Source of the DNA: Stemphylium vesicarium
Taxonomy: Eukaryota > Ascomycota > Dothideomycetes > Pleosporales > Pleosporaceae
Reading direction: 5' to 3'
Length of the DNA: 10,839 nt
Assembly (NCBI GenBank): GCA_004380135.1
Contig: QXCR01000387.1
Coordinates: 1-10,839, forward strand
This document shows positions 7,473 to 10,839 of the stretch, piece after piece (within the stretch, counting starts at the first letter, position 1; every line of letters begins with the position of its first letter). The notes below the pieces were generated by a model. The model saw only the letters and a program-made list of their open reading frames with translations, had not been told where the DNA came from and ran no database searches. Position numbers and translations under genes: made by a program.

Positions 7473-7780
7473 CGTCCCAGAAAGCCTGCAACCTATAATC
7501 CACAGAGATACCCGTGGTGGGATCGGTGTAGGTGTTAGTGTGTTCTCCGAGGACTTTCTCTTTCTCCACCAGCACAATGCTCTTTCCTAGGTTCTGCAGA
7601 TTGACTGCAGCATACGTGCCCGTCGACCCTCCTCCAATCACGGCTGCATCCCGAGTGATAAGGTACTTACTGGCATAATTCTTGGGGTCGAATTGATCCG
7701 CTGTGGTCCGGAGAGCGAATGAAACCCAGGCAAAAGAGAGCACTTTGGAGATAGTCATCGTTTTGGTGATAACATGGTTG

Positions 7781-7814
7781 GCAAGCGAGCGGCCCACGCA
7801 AGCGAGCGGCCCAC
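7781..7814 (+). repeat. 17-bp tandem duplication in the left terminal repeat
   Basis: GCAAGCGAGCGGCCCAC occurs at 7781-7797 and again, without change, at 7798-7814. The right end has one copy only. Confidence 0.95.
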
Positions 7815-7852
7815 CCCACCAACTTTCTGCGCCTTGTGAACTCCTCCCTATC

Positions 7853-9487
7853 ATAGCTCCTCTAATTTAAGCCCTACTAGCCTCTTCTAAGGCTAATATA
7901 TACCTTATAATCTTAGCTATTAATAAAAGCTAAATTTAGTCTATAAGAGATACTACATAGATATTTAAAGTCCCCTAAATAACGCTCTAACGCTAACGCG
8001 CTAGAAAGCCTACCTAAGGCGATTGCCTACCTAACTTAAGGAAGCTTACCTAGTTAGAAGAGGAGGTAATTATTAGCTATATAATTAATCTAGATTAACG
8101 TGGATTTTCGCCTACGTACGCAGCTATACGTGATATAGCTAATAAGCTACTTACTACGCGCGGCGCAGGCTAAGTTAGATAGAAGTGGCTAGCTAACTTT
8201 ATTAAGCGTACAGACAGTCTTACGACGTGTTTTAACTAAGCGTATAATAAGTAGAGAGCTCTATATAAAGATCCTATACTAATTAAGAGCTAATTTAATC
8301 TAGTAGAGTAAATAAAGGCTAAGTATAGTATCTATAATAATAATATCTATAACTTTAATAAGGCTAGCTTTATAATAGGTAAGATTATAACTTAGCTTAT
8401 TATAATAGCGTTAGAGAGGAGACGTAGGCCAAAGGCTATCCAGCTAGGCAATCGCGAGTGGGTAACGGCGATCGCTACGATTAACGCTGCTAGCTAGTTA
8501 GTACCGCCGTTCCTCATCTTTGCTGGCTAGTATCACCTGTCTGCCTAGTACGAGGAGGATATCCCACGCGACTAGGCTATCGCAGTTAGCGACAACAGCT
8601 AGATAACTAATAAGATAGGAGTTAAGTAGCTAAAGTACTTTATTAAGTATACTAAGGGTAAAGTAGTTAGAGTACGTTAGCTACTTATTCTTAATAGCTA
8701 TAAGAGCTACTAATTACTTAAGTTTTAAGAGCTCTGCAAGGAGAATAATATCTACACGCTCTATATGCCACCTCACTCATCTCACCTACTTCAGCCTCTT
8801 GACGTTGGCTGCTTCTCGCCATTAAAGCGCGCGTACAGCCGTGAGGTTGAGGCCCTAATCCGCCACCACATTAACTATATCACTAAGCTTGAGTTCCTGC
8901 CAGCCTTTAAGGCAGCCTTCAATCAATCCTTCACATTAGCTAATATCTACTTAGCTTTTCAAGATGCAGGCCTTATTCCTCTCTAGCTAGACCTTATCCT
9001 ATTAAAGCTAGACGTGCAGCTCCGTACGCCTACTCTAACTACTCTACTAGAGGCTCCCTAGGAGGCTCGTACGCCGAGCAACGTACGTAAGCTTAAGGCT
9101 TAATTAACGTTAATACGTAATTATATTTAGCGGCATAAGAGCTTATCGCCTACCTCTATTATTAAAGTAATTAATTAGCTTAAGAAAGGGGCTAAGGTTA
9201 TAATACTCTTAGCTAAGCTAATACGTAATTAGATTACTAGCCTTAAGCGAGCTAATAAGGTAGCGTTAGCGCGTAAATAACGTAAGAAAAAGCGTATATA
9301 GAAGTAAGGGACCTTAATAAAGAGAGAGAGGGAGAATATACTCACTTAACGCGAGGTTAAGTAGCAGATTTCTCGTAAAGAGCGTCAAGGAGGAGCGCGA
9401 TTAGGCCTTAGCCGCCAGGCTCTGGCGCGCTACACGAGGTGTAGAGAGACTAGCCATAACTCACGTACATGCAAGAAAGATACTTAA
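7853..9487 (+). pseudogene. Pogo/Fot1-type transposase (psq/CENP-B HTH, DDE_1), RIP-inactivated
   Basis: One frame runs the whole way without an indel, about 544 codons, near the usual Fot1 transposase size. The start was probably ATG, now ATA at 7853. Order: a psq-type helix-turn-helix (SIRDTT, IFKVP), a CENP-B-type DNA-binding domain (LEEEVII, RGFSPTYAAIRDIANKLL, KWLANFIKRTDSL), then the DDE_1 catalytic domain. The first catalytic Asp is now Asn (AAT 8357-8359, in YNFNKASF), the second is Asn (AAT 8693-8695, in LILNSYKSY), and the third is intact (GAC 8801-8803, in LLQPLDVG). Trp codons have become TAG (for example 8528-8530 and 8546-8548). A C-terminal zinc knuckle CX2CX4HX4C has its first Cys changed to Tyr (9431-9433). 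Codons 8765-8983 are unbroken. The protein cannot be made, and even a readthrough product would lack the catalytic triad. Confidence 0.93.
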
Positions 9488-9603
9488 GATACTGCTTAAT
9501 CTACTATATAAATTTGTATATATTATCTCTTAACGTGGCTGTAGTGTGCGCTTAAATGGGCGCAGAAAGTTGGTGGGGTGGGCCGCTCGCTTGCCAACCA
9601 TGT

Positions 9604-10008
9604 TAGAGAAAGATGCAATGTTCTTGACGAAAAATCAAATACCTGGATGTTTGCCGTGTTATATAGATCTAAGACAAGGCAGTAAGATATATTAGGCCTA
9701 AGCTCAAATTCTTTTGAAAATAATCTAGATCTGACTTCGCAAATTCACAATTCTGTCAAGCAACAGGAAGCTCTAGACCCGGACTCAGAACCAGCCTCCA
9801 GGTCGACGAGAGCCCGCACGGATGGGTAACGTGATCAGACATGGGTAGATAAAAATAGAAGAATGTATGCTATACGGCCTCGATGTACAGCCCGAGCCGA
9901 ATTGGGACTGTACAAGAGCGAGAGACGGTTATACCTGGCAAGCCCGACTTGGAATTCGTCCAATTAAACGGCAGTTTCGCTTGCCGAATAAGCTAGCGCA
10001 TATAAGCT
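9604..10008. promoter_or_regulatory. Displaced upstream region of the FAD gene
   Basis: Ordinary base composition and no supported gene. A 74-codon open frame starting at 9867 runs into the next repeat and is not credible. Once the transposon is discounted, this segment lies directly upstream of the FAD gene start and should be its promoter. Confidence 0.5.
9659..9665 (-). promoter_or_regulatory. Possible TATA box of the FAD gene
   Basis: On the - strand this reads TATATAA. Without the 1832-bp transposon and one TA it would lie about 70 bp before the ATG at 7758, a normal spacing for a fungal TATA element. Confidence 0.45.
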
Positions 10009-10839
10009 CGGCCATATACTTTTCGGCCACATATACTTCTCGGCCACCCCACCAAAGCAGCCACACAATACAAAGTCGCGATTTTTGTTAACAACAACGA
10101 TTATATTTACCACTTAGTACACATAGAGTTGAGAGTACGTGCTACTACTACTTCTACTGCTTTTTGAGCCTTATTCTCTAGTAAAGTACTTACCTATTAA
10201 GCCTATTAAGCTACTACTTAGTTAATAGTAGCCTTAATACTCTTAACGTTGCTAAACTACTAATTTAGATTAACTTAAACTCGCTTTCTTACGCGTGTAA
10301 CTATAGTACTATTTAGTTAATATTTAAGTTATTAATTTTTAGCCTTAAGCTAAGCTGCCCTAGTGTTAGCTTCTATAATAGCCTTACCTGCCTTGCTAAG
10401 CATAAGCTGGGTGCTTTATAAGAGAGATTCTAATAACTATAGCTATTATTAAGCCTTATATAAGGCCTATAAGCTCTAAGGTGTAGTAAATATTAACTCT
10501 AGGGTAGCTAACGCCTAGCTAGTGGGTGGAGGAGTAACTAGCCGGCCAGTTACTTGGGATGATAGCAGTACAAGGCCTGGGTTGTACGGGCAGAGGCCAG
10601 AAGCCCTCCAGCCGGCTCGTATTACACGATCTGACAGAGCTTCTTCTCTTGCTTTGTTGTATGACACAACAAAACGCTCCTTCTTAATAGGTGCTGCGTC
10701 ATCAAGGGCAGAGAGAGCTTGGATCTCATTACGGTACCTGCTCTTGAGTACTGAGAAAGGAGCAAGATCTAGCGGCTGAAGCAGGTGTGAGGCGTGAGGT
10801 GGAAGGTATAGGAGGTGGATCTTGTTCACCTTGCAGAGC
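10009..10839 (-). mobile_element. Second pogo-like transposon, 3' part, running off the right edge
   Basis: The transposase relic on the - strand is followed by a terminal zone made of repeated units: CGGCCATATACTT (10009-10021), CGGCCACATATACTT (10024-10038) and CGGCCACCCC (10041-10050). The CCACCCCACCAA core at about 10045 is shared with the ends of the other transposon. The exact outer end and target duplication are not visible because the other terminus is outside the window. Confidence 0.7.
10107..10839 (-). pseudogene. Pogo/DDE_1 transposase C-terminal part, partial, 3' half RIP-mutated
   Basis: From the window edge to 10518 the frame is open: HLLYLPPHASHLLQPLDL carries the third catalytic Asp, followed by PFSVLKSRYRNEIQ, RVIRAGWRASGLCPYNP and SSQVTGRL, typical of fungal DDE_1 transposases. 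After a TAG at 10515-10517 the same frame continues to 10107 with many TAA/TAG codons but recognisable tail features, including a helical Lys/Ala/Glu-rich stretch (LSKAGKAIIEANTRAA) and the end TLNSMCTKW. It differs from the transposase at 7853-9487 (QPLDLAPFSVLK versus QPLDVGCFSPLK), so this is another subfamily. The N-terminal DNA-binding domain and first two catalytic residues lie outside the window. Confidence 0.9.

Larger units (their letters stand above)
5823..7758 (-). pseudogene. FAD-dependent oxidoreductase, beta-cyclopiazonate dehydrogenase-like, disrupted
   Basis: This is a flavin amine-oxidase-type protein. The ATG at 7758-7756 starts a hydrophobic N-terminus (VLSFAWVSFAL), possibly a secretion signal. 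The FAD motif VIGGGSTGTYAA and an acidic end VLVEKE follow. The next motif, usually GGHTNTY, reads GEHTNTY. Middle blocks: VDGVRSTFSF, YPYLLYSWNLP, LLPFGDFIKKHNL, FDVYNSAQ. C-terminal blocks: LLITTPP, STGLPDDTQF, FVEFRSHKPFKL, FYDRLEG, NTWWTGAAFLSHDSS. Two likely introns (7416-7472, 5927-5998) and two inserted elements (7142-7361, 6409-6651) interrupt it. Leaving these out with one target copy each, the blocks total 1335 nt, or 445 codons, close to family length. Remaining lesions are in-frame TGA at 6934-6936 and TAA at 6817-6819; neither looks like RIP. A transposon separates the start from its promoter. The family name is from annotated relatives; the substrate here is unknown and no product is implied. 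Confidence 0.85.
7772..9603 (+). mobile_element. Fot1/pogo-like DNA transposon, complete ends, 1832 bp
   Basis: Perfect 45-bp terminal inverted repeats are present: the right end 9559-9603 matches 7772-7780 plus 7798-7833 of the left end, which carries one extra 17-bp unit. The repeats start ACATGGTTGG. The element is bordered by the TA dinucleotide at 7770-7771 and 9604-9605, the target duplication of the Tc1/mariner/pogo group. Length and a single transposase frame fit Fot1-type elements. The interior is heavily RIP-mutated while both ends are not. It sits 12 bp upstream of the FAD gene ATG. Confidence 0.95.

Noticed and set aside
7759..7854. Longer N-terminus of the FAD protein reading through the transposon end
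   Set aside because: This part is the transposon's terminal repeat read by chance. The ATG at 7758 gives a plausible signal-like start right after the insertion site.
9867..10091. 74-codon open frame on the + strand
   Set aside because: It crosses from promoter-like host DNA into the repeated end of the second transposon and shows no domain.
10522..10779. 85-codon open frame on the + strand
   Set aside because: It is antisense to a clear DDE_1 transposase fragment.

Overview
The window looks like accessory DNA of a filamentous ascomycete (Pezizomycotina). Short fungal introns, fot1/pogo-type DNA transposons and chromodomain-bearing gypsy elements are present. Most repeats carry the mark of repeat-induced point mutation (RIP): CpA and TpG are scarce, TpA is abundant, and reading frames are riddled with TAA and TAG where CAA, CAG or TGG would be expected. 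No intact protein-coding gene was found. I cannot name the species.

Layout. About 1-3900 is mutated retrotransposon. It holds the integrase tail and chromodomain of a gypsy element on the + strand (1-850), an unassigned decayed frame after it (841-1569), an LTR-like block with 31-bp tandem repeats and palindromes (about 1660-2260), an unassigned + strand stretch with a 55-bp direct repeat (2261-2580), and a gag relic on the - strand (3330-2823) with a possible 5' LTR start at 3727. About 3905-7770 and 9604-10000 read as ordinary host sequence. Within this are two convergent broken genes. One is an NmrA-like NAD(P)-binding reductase (4555-5618, one 50-nt intron, a single premature stop). The other is an FAD-dependent oxidoreductase of the beta-cyclopiazonate dehydrogenase-like family (7758-5823).

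The FAD gene has been hit three times. Two related small elements of about 220 and 243 bp sit in its exons, each flanked by a 4-5 bp target duplication whose removal restores the reading frame. An 1832-bp fot1/pogo-like transposon (7772-9603, TA target duplication, 45-bp inverted repeats) sits 12 bp upstream of its start codon and separates it from a likely TATA box at 9659-9665. A second, different pogo-like element enters from the right edge (about 10009-10839, - strand).

The two host genes suggest a small accessory oxidoreductase locus that has decayed, partly by transposon insertion and possibly partly by RIP leaking from neighbouring repeats. The strongest new observation is the pair of related short insertions in one gene.
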